Counted from the stretch's first letter, positions 20,350 through 30,776 are shown. The stretch: DNA of 64,000 nucleotides from Methylibium sp. Root1272 (GCF_001425905.1 NZ_LMDY01000015.1:62001-126000), one strand, 5' to 3'. Made by a program: numbers and translations. Notes: generated by a model not told the origin, from the sequence alone.

Positions 20350-21057
20350 TCACTTGACCATCGACTCCACGGTCTCGACGGGGTTGTGCCGCACGTCGGT
20401 GCCCTTGACGATGTAGATGATCTGTTCGGCCAGGTTCTTGGCATGGTCGCCCACGCGCTCGATCGCCTTGGCGACGAACACCAGGTCGATGCTCGACGAG
20501 ATGGTGCGCGGATCTTCCATCATGAAGGTGATGAGCTTGCGCATCAGGCCCTCGAACTCCTGGTCGATCTGGTCGTCCTGCTTGATCACCTCGATTGCCT
20601 TCTCCACGTCGAGGCGCGCGAAGGCATCGAGCGACTTGCGCAGCAGCGCAATCGCCAGCGTGGCCTCGAAGGACACATCGGAGACCGGCAGCCGCAGACG
20701 GCTCGACACGCCGGTGTTCACCAGCCGCTGCACGGTGCGCGCCACGCGCGCCGCCTCGTCGCCGACGCGCTCGAGGTTGCCGATGGTCTTGCTCACGGCA
20801 GTCAGCAGGCGCAGGTCACGCGCCGTCGGCTGGCGCCGCGCGATGATGCTGGAGAGGTCGCGGTCGATGTCGAGTTCCATCTGGTTGACCTTCTCCTCCT
20901 GCAGCAGGACCTGGCTGGCCGTCTCGCTGCTGAAGTTGGTCAAGGCGTACATCGCCTGCGCCACCTGCGACTCGACCAGACCACCCATCTCGAGCACACG
21001 GGTGGAGATGCCGCTGAGCTCGCTGTCGAACTGCGTCGAAAGATGCTTGTCGCTCAT
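20350..21057 (-). CDS. phoU: Phosphate signalling protein PhoU
   Basis: 235-residue all-helical protein built of two three-helix PhoU domains; it connects PstB activity with PhoR and keeps the regulon off in high phosphate. The start MSDKHLSTQFDSELSGI and the repeated metal-binding type motif (ERVGDEAARVARTV and ERVGDHAKNLAEQIIY) are visible. It lies between pstB (16 bases) and phoB (19 bases) in one transcription unit. Confidence 0.96.
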   Translation of the reverse strand: MSDKHLSTQFDSELSGISTRVLEMGGLVESQVAQAMYALTNFSSETASQVLLQEEKVNQMELDIDRDLSSIIARRQPTARDLRLLTAVSKTIGNLERVGDEAARVARTVQRLVNTGVSSRLRLPVSDVSFEATLAIALLRKSLDAFARLDVEKAIEVIKQDDQIDQEFEGLMRKLITFMMEDPRTISSSIDLVFVAKAIERVGDHAKNLAEQIIYIVKGTDVRHNPVETVESMVK

Positions 21058-21073
21058 GTTCTTGCTCCCTGGC

Positions 21074-21859
21074 TCAGCCGAAGCGGCCGGTGATGTAGTC
21101 CTCGGTGTCCTTCTTCTTGGGCTTCATGAAGAGCTCCGAGGTCGGGCCGAACTCGATCAGGTCGCCCAGGTACATGTAGGCGGTGTAGTCCGAGCAGCGT
21201 GCGGCCTGCTGCATGTTGTGCGTGACGATCACGACCGTGTAGTCCGACTTCAGTTCGTGGATCAGCTCCTCGATCTTGCCGGTGGAGATGGGGTCGAGCG
21301 CCGAGCAGGGTTCGTCGAGCAACAGCACTTCCGGCTTGATCGCGATGCCGCGAGCGATGCACAGGCGCTGCTGCTGACCGCCCGACAGGCCGGAGCCGCT
21401 CTGGCCCAGCTTGTCCTTGACCTCGTTCCACAGCGCAGCCTTCTTCAGCGCCCACTCTACGCGCTCGTCCATCTCCACGCGCGGCAGGGTCTCGAACAGC
21501 TTCACGCCGAAGGCGATGTTGTCGTAGATCGACATCGGGAACGGCGTGGGCTTCTGGAACACCATGCCGATCTTGGCGCGGATCAGCGAGACATCGTCCT
21601 TCGAGGTCAGGATGTTGTCACCGTCGAGCAGGATCTGCCCCTCCGCGCGCTGCTCGGGATAGAGCTCGAACATGCGGTTGAAGGTGCGCAGCAGCGTCGA
21701 CTTGCCGCAGCCCGACGGCCCGATGAAGGCCGTGACCTTGTTCTCGGGGATGTCGAGGTGGATGTTCTTCAGCGCGTGGAAGTGGCCGTAGTAGAAATTC
21801 AGGTTGCGCACCGCGAGCTTGGGCTTCTCGGTCACGGGCAGTTCGACTTTGACGTCCAT
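21074..21859 (-). CDS. pstB: Phosphate ABC transporter ATP-binding protein PstB
   Basis: 261-residue ATPase of the high-affinity phosphate importer. Walker [17 protein letters not shown] near residues 47-62, Q-loop [18 protein letters not shown] signature [14 protein letters not shown], Walker [15 protein letters not shown] and H-switch [10 protein letters not shown]. Thirteen bases separate it from pstA. It ends in [11 protein letters not shown], the standard PstB tail. Confidence 0.97.
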   Translation of the reverse strand: MDVKVELPVTEKPKLAVRNLNFYYGHFHALKNIHLDIPENKVTAFIGPSGCGKSTLLRTFNRMFELYPEQRAEGQILLDGDNILTSKDDVSLIRAKIGMVFQKPTPFPMSIYDNIAFGVKLFETLPRVEMDERVEWALKKAALWNEVKDKLGQSGSGLSGGQQQRLCIARGIAIKPEVLLLDEPCSALDPISTGKIEELIHELKSDYTVVIVTHNMQQAARCSDYTAYMYLGDLIEFGPTSELFMKPKKKDTEDYITGRFG

Positions 21860-21872
21860 GTCGAGTCCTTGG

Positions 21873-22757
21873 TCAGTGTTTGTTGCGGAACAGCACGCGT
21901 GCCAGGATGTTGAGCACCAGCACGCCGATCGTGATCAGGAAGACCCCCGCCCACGCCAGCTTCTGCCAGTTCTCGTACGGGCTCAGCGCGAACTTGAAAA
22001 TCGTGACCGGCAGGCTGGCCATCGGCTGGTTCAGGTCGGTGGTCCAGAACTGGTTGGACAGCGCGGTGAACAGCAGCGGAGCAGTCTCACCGGCGATGCG
22101 GGCGATGGCGAGCAGCACGCCCGTCATCACGCCGGCGCGGGCCGACTTCAGCGTCACGGTCATGATGACCTTCCACTTCGGCGTGCCCAGCGCATAGGCC
22201 GCCTCGCGCAGCGAGTTCGGTATCAGGCTGAGCATGTTCTCGGTCGTGCGGATCACCACCGGGATCACGATCAGCGCCAGCGCCAGCACACCGGCCCAAC
22301 CCGAGAAACTCTTCAGCTGGGCCACGACGACCGAGTAGATGAACAGGCCGATCACGATCGACGGCGCCGACAGCAGGATGTCGTTGATGAAGCGCGTGAC
22401 GCTGCCGAGCCAGGTCTTCTGGCCGTACTCGGCCAGGTAGACCCCGGCCAGCACGCCGACCGGCGTGCCGATGGCCGTCGCGAGCGACACCATCAGCAGC
22501 GAGCCGAAGATCGCGTTCGCCAGACCACCGGTCTCGGCCTGCGGCGGCGGCGTCATCTCGGTGAACAGCGACAGCGCGAGCCCGCCCACGCCCAGGCGCA
22601 CCGTCTCGATCAGGATCCAGATCAGCCAGAACACGCCGAAGGCCATGGCGGCCAGCGACATGACCAGCGCGATGGCGTTGATGCGCTTGCGGCTGGCATG
22701 CTTGCTCAGTCGCGAGGCCTGCAGGGCGGACACCCCGGAATTTGCGATGCTGCTCAT
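21873..22757 (-). CDS. pstA: Phosphate ABC transporter permease PstA
   Basis: 294-residue inner-membrane permease with six helices and the cytoplasmic EAA loop [20 protein letters not shown]-terminal cytosolic stretch [20 protein letters not shown] precedes helix 1. Its start codon overlaps the pstC stop as ATGA (22754-22757), showing translational coupling with its heterodimer partner. Confidence 0.96.
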   Translation of the reverse strand: MSSIANSGVSALQASRLSKHASRKRINAIALVMSLAAMAFGVFWLIWILIETVRLGVGGLALSLFTEMTPPPQAETGGLANAIFGSLLMVSLATAIGTPVGVLAGVYLAEYGQKTWLGSVTRFINDILLSAPSIVIGLFIYSVVVAQLKSFSGWAGVLALALIVIPVVIRTTENMLSLIPNSLREAAYALGTPKWKVIMTVTLKSARAGVMTGVLLAIARIAGETAPLLFTALSNQFWTTDLNQPMASLPVTIFKFALSPYENWQKLAWAGVFLITIGVLVLNILARVLFRNKH

Positions 22758-23776
22758 GAGCGGCTCCCCTCGCCCTTCTTCAATTGCGCCAGCAGCAGCT
22801 TCGAGCAGGCTAGCACGACGAAGGTGATGAAGAACAGGACCAGGCCGAGGTAGATCAACGAGGCCTGGTGCAGGCCCTCGCCAGCTTCGGCGAACTCGTT
22901 GGCCAGGGCCGACGTGATGCTGTTCGCCGCTTCGAACAGCGACAGCGAGTTGAGCTGGTTGAAGTTGCCGATGACGAAGGTGACCGCCATCGTTTCACCC
23001 AGCGCACGGCCCAGCCCCAGCATGATGCCGCCGATGACGCCGGTCTTGGTGTAGGGCAGCACCACCTTGGAAACCACCTCCCAGGTGGTGGAGCCGAGGC
23101 CGTAGGCCGACTCCTTGAGCATCGGCGGCGTGACCTCGAACACGTCGCGCATCACCGAGGCGATGAAGGGAATGATCATGATCGCCAGGATGATCCCGGC
23201 CGACAGGATCCCGATGCCCACCGGCGGACCGCTGAACAGCGAGCCCAGCACCGGCACGCCTTCGAATGCGCCCTGGAGCGGCTGCTGCACGTAGGTGGAC
23301 AGGATGGGGGCGAACACCAGCAGCCCCCACATGCCGTAGACGATGGACGGCACGGCAGCCAGCAGTTCGATCGCCACGCCGAGCGGCCGCTTCAGCCAGC
23401 CGGGCGAGAGTTCGGTCAGGAACAGCGCGATGCCGAAGCTCACCGGCACGCCGATCAGCAGCGCGATGAACGAGGTCATCACGGTGCCGTAGATCATCAC
23501 CAGACCACCGTACTGGTTCTGGACCGGATCCCACTCGCTGCGCCACAGGAAGCTCAGTCCGTATTCCTGAATGGCCGGCCCGGCGCCGATGATCAGCGAC
23601 ACGATGATGCCGACCAGCAGGCCGAGGGTCAGGATGGCTGCCGCGTGCGCGAGCACCGAGAACACGGTGTCGGCCCAGGGCGCCGCCTTGCGCACGACCG
23701 GCGGCCGATCCTGCGGGTCGGATCGTTCCATCTTGTTTTGATCGGGATACGGGGTTGCAGGCAGTGTAGCGGCCAC
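22754..23776 (-). CDS. pstC: Phosphate ABC transporter permease PstC
   Basis: 340-residue permease partner of PstA, with six helices. Cytosolic loop [21 protein letters not shown] is the EAA motif; [27 protein letters not shown] is a family signature (given here as one feature spanning about residues 120-145). The N-terminal 30 residues are polar and charged. An 85-base spacer with a hairpin separates it from pstS. Confidence 0.96.
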   Translation of the reverse strand: MAATLPATPYPDQNKMERSDPQDRPPVVRKAAPWADTVFSVLAHAAAILTLGLLVGIIVSLIIGAGPAIQEYGLSFLWRSEWDPVQNQYGGLVMIYGTVMTSFIALLIGVPVSFGIALFLTELSPGWLKRPLGVAIELLAAVPSIVYGMWGLLVFAPILSTYVQQPLQGAFEGVPVLGSLFSGPPVGIGILSAGIILAIMIIPFIASVMRDVFEVTPPMLKESAYGLGSTTWEVVSKVVLPYTKTGVIGGIMLGLGRALGETMAVTFVIGNFNQLNSLSLFEAANSITSALANEFAEAGEGLHQASLIYLGLVLFFITFVVLACSKLLLAQLKKGEGSRS

Positions 23777-23830
23777 GTCGCCTCCTCCTTCGTTGCAGCA
23801 GCGGGGCGGCGCACGCGCGCCTCCCCTCGA

Positions 23831-23853
23831 ACCGGCCCCTTCCCAGGGCCGGT
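23831..23853 (-). terminator. Stem-loop between pstS and pstC (attenuator or mRNA-stabilising)
   Basis: ACCGGCCC and GGGCCGGT form an 8-base perfect stem around a 7-base loop, starting 8 bases after the pstS stop on the minus strand. There is no T-run, so it is more likely to protect the pstS message or lower downstream expression than to end transcription fully. Confidence 0.5.
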
Positions 23854-23861
23854 ATGGCAGA

Positions 23862-24902
23862 TCACTTGTAGGCGACGGCCTTGCCGGAGGCGTCCTTGAT
23901 GTTGTCCGCCCACAGCTTGCGGATCATCGTCTTGACGGTGTCAGGCATCGGCACGTAGTCGAGGTCCGCCGCCATCTTGTCGCCGCTGCTGTAGGCCCAC
24001 TCGAAGAACTTCAGCGCGTTGGCGGCGCTCTCCGGCTTGTCCTGCGACTTGTGCATCAGGATGAAGGTCGCACCGGTGATCGGCCAGGCTTCCTTGCCAG
24101 GCTGCTCGGTCAGCACTTGGTAGAAGCTCTTGGCCCATTCCGCACCGGCGGCAGCGGCCTTGAAGTTGTCCTCGTCAGGACCGACGAACTGGCCGTCCTT
24201 GTTCTTCAGCATCACGTGCGACATCTTGTTCTGCTTCGCATACGCGTACTCAACGTAGCCGATCGAGTTCGGCAGGCGCTGCACGAAGGCCGACACGCCC
24301 TCGTTGCCCTTGCCGCCGGCGCCGGTCGGCCAGTTGACCGCAGTGCCTTCACCGACCTTGGCTTTCCAGTCGGCATTGACCTTGGACAGGTAGTTCGTGA
24401 ACAGGAAGGTCGTGCCCGATCCGTCGGCGCGGCGCACGGCAGCGATCGTTGCATCCGGCAGTGTGACGCCGGCATTGAGCGCGGCGATCGCAGGATCGTT
24501 CCACTTGGTGATCTTGCCCAGGTAGATGTCGCCCAGCACCTGGCCGGTCAGCTTCATCTGGCCCGGGGCGATGCCCTTGATGTTGACGACGGGCACCACG
24601 CCGCCGATCACGGTCGGGAACTGCACCATGCCGTCCTTGGCCAGCTCTTCGTCCTTCAACGGCGCGTCGGACGCACCGAAGTCGACCGTCTTGGCCTTGA
24701 TCTGCTTGATCCCGCCGCCCGAGCCGATGGACTGGTAGTTGAGGCGCGCGCCGGTGGCCTTGTTGTAGGCGTCGGCCCACTTCGAATAGACCGGGGCCGG
24801 GAAGGAGGCGCCGGCGCCGGTGATGTCCTGCGCCGAGGCCGTGCCGGCCACGGCAACCATCGCGACCGCCGCGAGAGTGGAGCGGAGGAAAGAAACGTTC
24901 AT
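23862..24902 (-). CDS. pstS: Phosphate ABC transporter substrate-binding protein PstS
   Basis: 346-residue periplasmic phosphate-binding protein. Signal peptide [24 protein letters not shown], cleaved before [18 protein letters not shown]. The phosphate pocket elements [28 protein letters not shown] and [15 protein letters not shown] are all present. ATG at 24902 is chosen because it begins the signal peptide; the frame upstream runs into the Pho box. First gene of the pst-pho operon under a PhoB-type promoter. Confidence 0.97.
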   Translation of the reverse strand: MNVSFLRSTLAAVAMVAVAGTASAQDITGAGASFPAPVYSKWADAYNKATGARLNYQSIGSGGGIKQIKAKTVDFGASDAPLKDEELAKDGMVQFPTVIGGVVPVVNIKGIAPGQMKLTGQVLGDIYLGKITKWNDPAIAALNAGVTLPDATIAAVRRADGSGTTFLFTNYLSKVNADWKAKVGEGTAVNWPTGAGGKGNEGVSAFVQRLPNSIGYVEYAYAKQNKMSHVMLKNKDGQFVGPDEDNFKAAAAGAEWAKSFYQVLTEQPGKEAWPITGATFILMHKSQDKPESAANALKFFEWAYSSGDKMAADLDYVPMPDTVKTMIRKLWADNIKDASGKAVAYK

Positions 24903-24939
24903 GAGCAGCCCTTTCGAAGCATGAGGATCGATGGACTGC

Positions 24940-24973
24940 ACTCTAGGGGCGCTTTGTGACAGGGCCGTGACCC
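24940..24973 (-). promoter_or_regulatory. Pho box and -10 of the pstS promoter
   Basis: On the minus strand two 7-base direct repeats GGGTCAC and CTGTCAC are separated by GGCC (24973-24956), the standard 7-4-7 layout of a Pho box. A -10 hexamer TAGAGT (24945-24940) begins exactly 10 bases later, the spacing seen at PhoB-activated promoters where the Pho box replaces the -35. A further CTGTCAC half-site lies at 25011-25005. Confidence 0.8.
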
Positions 24974-25013
24974 TCCGCAGATGCCGCCGGAGAGGAATTC
25001 TCCTGTGACAGCC

Positions 25014-25058
25014 CCCTCACCGATCCGTCACCGGAATGTCACGGACCGCTCCTATGCT
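25014..25058 (+). promoter_or_regulatory. Triple Pho box and -10 facing the fasciclin gene
   Basis: Three 7-base units CCCTCAC (25014), CCGTCAC (25025) and ATGTCAC (25036) follow one another at an exact 11-base pitch on the plus strand, ending at 25042. A -10 hexamer TATGCT starts at 25053, 10 bases downstream. This is the same geometry as the pstS promoter but pointing the other way, toward the gene at 25129. Confidence 0.7.
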
Positions 25059-25128
25059 TCTCGGCGATCGGCGTGATGGGCGGGTACGCCGCCGCCACCG
25101 CCGTCCCTTCACGGACAAAGGAGCTTCA

Positions 25129-25614
25129 ATGAACAAACGTACTCTGCTGCTCGCTACCTCGGCCGCCTGGCTGGCCCTGGCCGGCTGCGCCTCGACCCCG
25201 GCGCCGAAGACGATCGCCGACACCGCGGCCGCGACGCCCTCGCTGTCGACCCTGAACAAGCTGATCGCCGATGCCGGCCTGACCGAGACGCTGAAAGGCG
25301 CCGGCCCCTACACCGTGTTCGCACCGACCGACGACGCCTTCAAGGCCGTCCCGGCCAAGACCCTGGACGCCCTGAGCAAGGACAAGGAACAGCTCAAGGC
25401 CGTGCTGCTGTACCACGTGGCCCCGGGCAAGGTGCTGGCCGCTGACGTGCAGCCGGGCAGCCTGAAGACCGCGCAGGGCGCCAACCTGGCGGTGGCGAAG
25501 GCCGGCAGCTTCGTGACCGTGGACGAGGCGCTGGTGACCCAGACCGACGTGGTCGCCAGCAATGGCGTGGTGCACGTGATCGACAAGGTGCTGATCCCGC
25601 CGGTCAAGAAGTGA
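25129..25614 (+). CDS. Fasciclin (FAS1) domain lipoprotein
   Basis: 161-residue secreted lipoprotein. Lipobox LALAGC with Cys20, a short linker, then a single FAS1 domain: LSTLNKLIADAGLTETL, the H1 motif GPYTVFAPTDDAFKAVP, LLYHVAPGKV and the H2 region NGVVHVIDKVLIPP. FAS1 domains mediate adhesion or binding at the cell surface; no enzyme activity is expected. It is divergent from pstS and preceded by its own triple Pho box, so it is probably induced by phosphate starvation. ATG at 25129 follows AAAGGAG. Confidence 0.9.
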   Translation: MNKRTLLLATSAAWLALAGCASTPAPKTIADTAAATPSLSTLNKLIADAGLTETLKGAGPYTVFAPTDDAFKAVPAKTLDALSKDKEQLKAVLLYHVAPGKVLAADVQPGSLKTAQGANLAVAKAGSFVTVDEALVTQTDVVASNGVVHVIDKVLIPPVKK

Positions 25615-25648
25615 CGTGCGCAGGCCAAGGCGGCCCGCGCACGGCGGA

Positions 25649-27022
25649 TCAGGCTCGGCGCACCGCGTCGGCCATGCGCTGAGCGCAGCGCTGCGCCAGG
25701 GCTGCGTCGCTGGCCTCCACCATCACGCGCAGCAGCGGCTCGGTGCCGGAAGGCCGGATCAGGATGCGGCCGCAGTCGCCCAGTTCGGCCAGCGACTCGC
25801 GCTGTGCCTCGGCGAGGGCGGCGCTAGTCTTCCAGTCCTGCCCCGGCTGCATGCGGACGTTGAGCAGCACCTGCGGAAACAGCGACAGCCCTTCCAGCAG
25901 CTGTGCCAGCGTGCGGCCGCTGCGCACCACCGCCTGCAGCACCTGCAGCGCGCTGACGAGCCCGTCGCCGGTGGTGTGCTTGTCGAGCGCAATCAGGTGC
26001 CCCGAGCCCTCGCCGCCGAGCTGCCAGCCGCGCGCCAGCAATTCCTCGAGCACGTAACGGTCGCCGACCTTGGCGCGCACGAAGGCGACGCCTCGCGCCC
26101 CGAGGGCCTGTTCCACCGCGAGATTGGTCATCAGCGTTCCGACCACGCCGGGCACGCCGCCGCGGGACGTCGAGCCATCGTCCGACGGCTCGGCCGCCAG
26201 CCGGTCGAGCGTCATCAGGTACAGCAGTTCGTCGCCGTTGTAGAGGCGCCCTGCGGCATCGACCAGTTGCAGCCGGTCGGCGTCGCCGTCGAGCGCGATA
26301 CCGTAGTCGGCCCGGTGGGCCTGCACGGCGCTCACCAGCGCCTCGGGATGCGTGGCGCCAAATCCGTCGTTGATGTTGAGGCCGTTGGGGCTGCAGCCGA
26401 TGGAAATCACCTCCGCGCCGAGTTCGTGGAACACCGCGGGCGCCACTTGGTAAGCCGCGCCATGGGCGCCGTCGACCACGAGCTTCAGGCCCTTCAAGCT
26501 CAGTTCACCGGCCACCGTGCTCTTGCAGAACTCGATGTAGCGGCCCTGAGCATCGTCGAGCCGGCGCGCCTTGCCCAGCCCGCTGGAGTCGACCCACTGC
26601 GCCGGCTCCTCGACGGTCGCCTCGACCTGCTGCTCCCAGCTGTCGGGCAGCTTCTCGCCCTTCGCGGAGAAGAACTTGATGCCGTTGTCGGCATAGGGGT
26701 TGTGCGAGGCGCTGATGACGACGCCCAGGCTGAGTCGCAGCGCCCGCGTGAGATAGGCCACGCCGGGCGTGGGTAGCGGGCCGGTCAACAGCACGTCCAC
26801 GCCCGCCGAGGCGAAGCCCGCTTCCAGCGCGGACTCCAGCATGTAGCCCGAGATGCGGGTGTCCTTGCCGATCAGCACCGTGGGCCGCGATTGCGGCGAG
26901 GTCTGCTGCGACTTCAGCACCCGCCCCACCGCATGGCCGAGGCGCAGCACGAAGTCGGGCGTGATCGGCGCCTGGCCGACGGCGCCGCGGATGCCGTCGG
27001 TCCCGAAATAGGTTCTGCTCAT
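25649..27022 (-). CDS. glmM: Phosphoglucosamine mutase
   Basis: 457-residue cytoplasmic enzyme converting glucosamine-6-phosphate to glucosamine-1-phosphate for peptidoglycan and LPS. Start [15 protein letters not shown] is the family N-terminus, the catalytic phosphoserine loop is [14 protein letters not shown], the metal loop is ALDGDADRL and the phosphate-binding loop is [13 protein letters not shown] short Ser/Asp-rich insertion (residues about 255-270) is not in the common family core. Third gene of ftsH-folP-glmM; 43 bases after folP. Confidence 0.97.
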   Translation of the reverse strand: MSRTYFGTDGIRGAVGQAPITPDFVLRLGHAVGRVLKSQQTSPQSRPTVLIGKDTRISGYMLESALEAGFASAGVDVLLTGPLPTPGVAYLTRALRLSLGVVISASHNPYADNGIKFFSAKGEKLPDSWEQQVEATVEEPAQWVDSSGLGKARRLDDAQGRYIEFCKSTVAGELSLKGLKLVVDGAHGAAYQVAPAVFHELGAEVISIGCSPNGLNINDGFGATHPEALVSAVQAHRADYGIALDGDADRLQLVDAAGRLYNGDELLYLMTLDRLAAEPSDDGSTSRGGVPGVVGTLMTNLAVEQALGARGVAFVRAKVGDRYVLEELLARGWQLGGEGSGHLIALDKHTTGDGLVSALQVLQAVVRSGRTLAQLLEGLSLFPQVLLNVRMQPGQDWKTSAALAEAQRESLAELGDCGRILIRPSGTEPLLRVMVEASDAALAQRCAQRMADAVRRA

Positions 27023-27065
27023 GGGGCGCCATTGTGCCGGGCGCCCGGTGGGACGGCCCCTGCGT

Positions 27066-27902
27066 TCAAGGGCAAAGACCGGCAGCCCGCCACACTTTCA
27101 GTGCATCGACGGTGGCCGCCACGTCGTGCACCCGCACGATGCGCGCGCCGCGCTGCACCGACGCAAGCGCCGCCGCGACGCTGGGCACCAGACGGTCGCC
27201 GAGCTCCCGTCCGGTCAAGCGCCCCAGCACGCCCTTGCGCGACCAGCCGGCGAGCAGCGGCAGCCCCAGGCTCAGCAGCTCGTCCTGCCGGACCAGCAGC
27301 GCCACGTTGTGCTCGGTGCGCTTGCCGAAGCCGATGCCCGGATCAAGCGTGATGCGGGCGTCGTCGATGCCCCGCGCCCGCAGTGCGTCGGCGCGCGCCA
27401 GGAGGAAAGCCCGCACCTCGGCCACCACGTCGCCGTACTGCGGGTCGCCGTCCTGCATGGTCTTCGGCTGGTCGCCACGCATGTGCATCAGGCAGACGCC
27501 GCAGTTCGCGTGGGCGGCCACCACGTCCAGCGCCCCCGGCTCGCGCAGCGCCTTGATGTCGTTGACGATGTCCACGCCGAGATCGAGCGCGGCGCGCATC
27601 ACCTCGGGCTTGTAGCTGTCCAGCGACACCGGCACGCCAAGCGCGATCGCGCCGCGCAGCACCGGCAGCACGCGCGCCAGTTCGTCCTGCAGCGGCACCG
27701 GCTCGGAACCCGGGCGGGTCGACTCGCCACCGATGTCGAGGATGTCGGCGCCGTCCTTCAGCAACTGCTCGCAGTGGGCCAGCGCACCGGTGGCCCCGTC
27801 GTACAGCCCGCCATCGGAGAAGGAGTCCGGCGTGACATTGACAATGCCCATGACGCGCGGGGCGCCGAGATCGATGCGGAATCGCGTGGTCTGCCAGAAC
27901 AT
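27066..27902 (-). CDS. folP: Dihydropteroate synthase
   Basis: 278-residue TIM-barrel enzyme that joins p-aminobenzoate to hydroxymethyl-dihydropterin diphosphate in folate synthesis; the sulfonamide target. Signatures [16 protein letters not shown] near residue 16 and [14 protein letters not shown] near 56 are complete, and the pterin-binding loop [14 protein letters not shown] follows. ATG at 27902 ([12 protein letters not shown]) is preferred over an in-frame TTG at 27920. It is separated from ftsH by a strong hairpin with a UUCG-type loop. Confidence 0.95.
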   Translation of the reverse strand: MFWQTTRFRIDLGAPRVMGIVNVTPDSFSDGGLYDGATGALAHCEQLLKDGADILDIGGESTRPGSEPVPLQDELARVLPVLRGAIALGVPVSLDSYKPEVMRAALDLGVDIVNDIKALREPGALDVVAAHANCGVCLMHMRGDQPKTMQDGDPQYGDVVAEVRAFLLARADALRARGIDDARITLDPGIGFGKRTEHNVALLVRQDELLSLGLPLLAGWSRKGVLGRLTGRELGDRLVPSVAAALASVQRGARIVRVHDVAATVDALKVWRAAGLCP

Positions 27903-27929
27903 CGTGGGGCCAGTGGACAAGTGGGTCGC

Positions 27930-27957
27930 TCAAAGCAAACGGGGCCGAAGCCCCGTT
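27930..27957 (-). terminator. Terminator-like hairpin between ftsH and folP
   Basis: On the minus strand AACGGGGC-TTCG-GCCCCGTT is a perfect 8-base stem with a tetraloop, followed by TTTGCTTTG. It would end or attenuate the ftsH message before folP; the imperfect T-run suggests partial readthrough. Confidence 0.65.
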
Positions 27958-27982
27958 GCGCGATCGAGAAACGAGCGGAACG

Positions 27983-29905
27983 TCAGACCGTGGCCGGGGC
28001 ACCGTCGGTGCTGACGGCCGGCGTACCGCCGTTGCCGCTGCCGCCGTTCACGCCGGCGGCGCTGCTGGGCGTCCAGTCCTTCGGCGGCCGCGGCGGCTTG
28101 CCGCCCATGATGTCTTCGATCTGCTCCGCGTCGATGGTTTCCCATTCGAGCAGCGCCTTCGCCATCGCGTGCATCTTGTCCTGGTTGTCCTCGATGAGCT
28201 TGCGGGCCGTGGTGTACTGCTCGTCGATGATGCGGCGGATCACCGAGTCGACCTTGCGCATCGTCTCTTCCGACATGTTGGTCGTCTTCGTGACCGAACG
28301 GCCGAGGAAGACCTCGCCTTCGTTCTCGGAATAGACCATCGGGCCCAGTTCGTCGGTCATGCCATAGCGCATCACCATGTCACGGGCGATCTGCGTCGCA
28401 CGCTCGAAGTCGTTGCTGGCGCCGGTGGTCATCTGGTTCATGAACACCTCTTCGGCGATGCGGCCGCCGAACAGCACCGAGATCGTGCTCAGCATGCGTT
28501 CCTTGTCCATGCTGTAGCGGTCGGTCTCCGGCAACTGCATCGTGACGCCCAGCGCACGGCCGCGCGGGATCACGGTGACCTTGTGCACCGGATCGGTCTT
28601 GGGCATCAGGCGCGCCACCAGCGCGTGGCCGGCCTCGTGGTAGGCGGTGTTGCGGCGCTCCTCTTCGGGCATGACCATGGACTTGCGCTCGGGCCCCATC
28701 ATGATCTTGTCCTTGGCCTTCTCGAAGTCGGCCATCTCGACCACGCGCGCGCTGCGCCGCGCGGCGAACAGGGCCGCCTCGTTGACCAGGTTGGCCAAAT
28801 CGGCGCCTGAGAAGCCCGGTGTGCCGCGCGCCAGGATGTCGGCGCGGATGTCCTGTCCGATCGGCACCTTGCGCATGTGCACGTTGAGGATCTGCTCGCG
28901 GCCCCGCACGTCGGGCAGCGTCACGTAGACCTGGCGGTCGAAGCGGCCCGGGCGCAGCAGCGCCGGGTCCAGGATGTCCGGCCGGTTGGTGGCCGCCATC
29001 ACGATGACGCCGAGGTTGGTCTCGAAGCCGTCCATCTCGACCAGCATCTGGTTGAGGGTCTGCTCGCGCTCGTCGTTGCCGCCGCCCAGCCCGGCACCGC
29101 GGTGGCGACCCACCGCGTCGATCTCGTCGACGAAGATGATGCAGGGAGCGCTCTTCTTGGCCTGCTCGAACATGTCGCGCACGCGGGCGGCGCCGACACC
29201 GACGAACATCTCCACGAAGTCGGAGCCCGAGATGCTGAAGAACGGCACCTTCGCCTCGCCGGCGATCGCCTTGGCCAGCAAGGTCTTGCCGGTCCCCGGC
29301 GGGCCGACGAGCAGCACGCCACGCGGGATGCGGCCGCCCAGCTTCTGGAATTTCTGCGGATCCTTCAGGAAGTCGACCAGTTCCTTGACTTCCTCCTTGG
29401 CCTCGTCGCAGCCGGCCACGTCGGCGAAGGTCGTCGAGTTGTTGGCCTCGTCGAGCATTCTCGCCTTGGACTTGCCGAAACTGAAGGCGCCGCCCTTGCC
29501 GCCGCCCTGCATCTGGCGCATGAAATAGATCCACACGCCGATCAGCAGCAGCATCGGGCCCCAGCTGAGCAGGATGCTCATCAGGATCGACGGCTCCTCG
29601 CGCGGCTTGACGTCGAACTTGACGTTGTTGTTGATCAGGTCTCCGACCAGCCCGCGATCCAGGTAGGTGGCGGTCGTGCGCAAAGTCTTTCCGTCGGTGG
29701 TGGCCGCCCGGATCTCGGTGGCGCCGTTACCGCTTTCCTGCAGCGTGACCGTCGAAATGCGCTTGCTGCGCACTTCCTCGAGGAAATCGGAATACCCGAT
29801 CTGCCCGCCCGCGGCCGCTGTGCGGTCGAACTGCTTGAACACGGTGAAAAGCACCAGGGCGATCACCAGCCAAACAGCGACCTTCGAGAACCATTGATTG
29901 TTCAC
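27983..29905 (-). CDS. ftsH: ATP-dependent zinc metalloprotease FtsH
   Basis: 640-residue membrane-anchored AAA+ protease that degrades sigma-32, LpxC and damaged membrane proteins. Helix 1 (residues about 8-24), periplasmic region, helix 2 (about 108-128), AAA domain with Walker [15 protein letters not shown] near residue 200, pore loop [17 protein letters not shown], Walker [37 protein letters not shown], and zinc site [12 protein letters not shown]. The C-terminal tail is Gly/Pro/Ser-rich. Start is GTG at 29905, preceded by AAGGAG. A heat-shock type promoter lies upstream. Confidence 0.97.
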   Translation of the reverse strand: MNNQWFSKVAVWLVIALVLFTVFKQFDRTAAAGGQIGYSDFLEEVRSKRISTVTLQESGNGATEIRAATTDGKTLRTTATYLDRGLVGDLINNNVKFDVKPREEPSILMSILLSWGPMLLLIGVWIYFMRQMQGGGKGGAFSFGKSKARMLDEANNSTTFADVAGCDEAKEEVKELVDFLKDPQKFQKLGGRIPRGVLLVGPPGTGKTLLAKAIAGEAKVPFFSISGSDFVEMFVGVGAARVRDMFEQAKKSAPCIIFVDEIDAVGRHRGAGLGGGNDEREQTLNQMLVEMDGFETNLGVIVMAATNRPDILDPALLRPGRFDRQVYVTLPDVRGREQILNVHMRKVPIGQDIRADILARGTPGFSGADLANLVNEAALFAARRSARVVEMADFEKAKDKIMMGPERKSMVMPEEERRNTAYHEAGHALVARLMPKTDPVHKVTVIPRGRALGVTMQLPETDRYSMDKERMLSTISVLFGGRIAEEVFMNQMTTGASNDFERATQIARDMVMRYGMTDELGPMVYSENEGEVFLGRSVTKTTNMSEETMRKVDSVIRRIIDEQYTTARKLIEDNQDKMHAMAKALLEWETIDAEQIEDIMGGKPPRPPKDWTPSSAAGVNGGSGNGGTPAVSTDGAPATV

Positions 29906-29981
29906 CGCGGCTCCTTCTCCGAATCCAGCCCCAATCGGGCGTCACTCACTTGCTGCACGGGATATGTCTCACTCTCGCGGG

Positions 29982-30009
29982 ATATGGGGTCGAGTTTAGT
30001 CCAGTCAAC
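29982..30009 (-). promoter_or_regulatory. Sigma-32 type promoter of ftsH
   Basis: CCCCATAT at 29989-29982 is a perfect match to the heat-shock -10 (CCCCATnT), with GTTGAC at 30009-30004 as the -35, 14 bases apart. The same -35 (TTGACT) could also serve sigma-70 with ATATCC as -10. FtsH is heat-induced in other proteobacteria, which fits. Confidence 0.6.
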
Positions 30010-30081
30010 CCCTGGCGCCGATCGGCTTTGTCATCGACTGCGATAGGTCAAGCCCAGGATTCACAGTTCTTTTGGTCGATT

Positions 30082-30756
30082 TCACCTGGATTTCAGACCG
30101 ATGCCGACCAGAAAGGTTTCAGACGATTTGTCACGAGACGCCTTGGGCTTGATCGGTTTGACCACCCGAAAGCGCTTCTTGAACAGCTCGACCAGCTGGC
30201 TGTGGCCGCTGCCATGGAAGACCTTGCACACCAGCGCCCCGTGCGGATGGAGGTGGTTTTCGGCGAACTCCACCGCCAGTTCGACCAGCAGCGCGATGCG
30301 CGCGGAGTCGGAGGACGCGATACCCGACAGGTTGGGCGCCAGGTCGGACACCACCACGTCGACGGCCCGCCCGCCCAGCGCGGTGGTCAGCTGCGCCAGC
30401 ACGGCCTCGTCGTGAAAGTCGCCCTGGATGAACTGCACGCCCTCGATCGGCTCGAAATCCAGCAGATCCAGCGCGATGATGCTGCCGTTCAGGGCGCCGG
30501 CCGCGGCGCCTCCGGCGCCGGCTTCCTTCGGGGCGAACTTGCGCCGCAGGTACTGGCTCCAGGCACCCGGCGCCGCGCCGAGGTCGACGACGACCTGGCC
30601 CGGCTTGATCAGACCCAGCGCCTCATCGATCTCCTTGAGCTTGTAGGCGGCGCGGGCGCGATAGCCCTCCTTCTGGGCCAGCTTGACGTAGGGATCGTTG
30701 ATGTGATCGTTGAGCCACGCCTTGTTGACCTTCTTGCTTTTGGTTTTGACTTTCAT
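30082..30756 (-). CDS. rlmE: 23S rRNA 2'-O-methyltransferase RlmE (FtsJ/RrmJ)
   Basis: 224-residue heat-shock methyltransferase that modifies U2552 of 23S rRNA. The SAM motif is [15 protein letters not shown] near residues 56-70; catalytic K-D-K-E residues fit [30 protein letters not shown] and SSETFLVG. An Ala/Gly-rich insertion ([15 protein letters not shown]) sits after the SAM motif. Divergent from yhbY with only 20 bases between start codons; the 176-base gap to ftsH carries the ftsH promoter. Confidence 0.95.
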   Translation of the reverse strand: MKVKTKSKKVNKAWLNDHINDPYVKLAQKEGYRARAAYKLKEIDEALGLIKPGQVVVDLGAAPGAWSQYLRRKFAPKEAGAGGAAAGALNGSIIALDLLDFEPIEGVQFIQGDFHDEAVLAQLTTALGGRAVDVVVSDLAPNLSGIASSDSARIALLVELAVEFAENHLHPHGALVCKVFHGSGHSQLVELFKKRFRVVKPIKPKASRDKSSETFLVGIGLKSR

Positions 30757-30764
30757 GTCGCGTC

Positions 30765-30770
30765 GATAAT
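30765..30770 (+). promoter_or_regulatory. -10 element of yhbY; likely leaderless transcript
   Basis: GATAAT ends 6 bases before the ATG of yhbY, so transcription would start at or next to the start codon. No convincing -35 at 17 bases is seen (TTGACT at 30746 is only 13 bases away). Confidence 0.4.
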
Positions 30771-30776
30771 ACGGGG

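Noticed and set aside
24903-25128. Small RNA or riboswitch in the pstS-FAS1 gap
   Set aside because: The repeats are explained by Pho boxes and -10 elements; no stable aptamer-like structure or terminator was seen.
25615-25643. Bidirectional terminator between the FAS1 gene and glmM
   Set aside because: CGTGCGC and GCGCACG can pair, but the loop is long and there is no T-run on either side; too weak to list as a feature.
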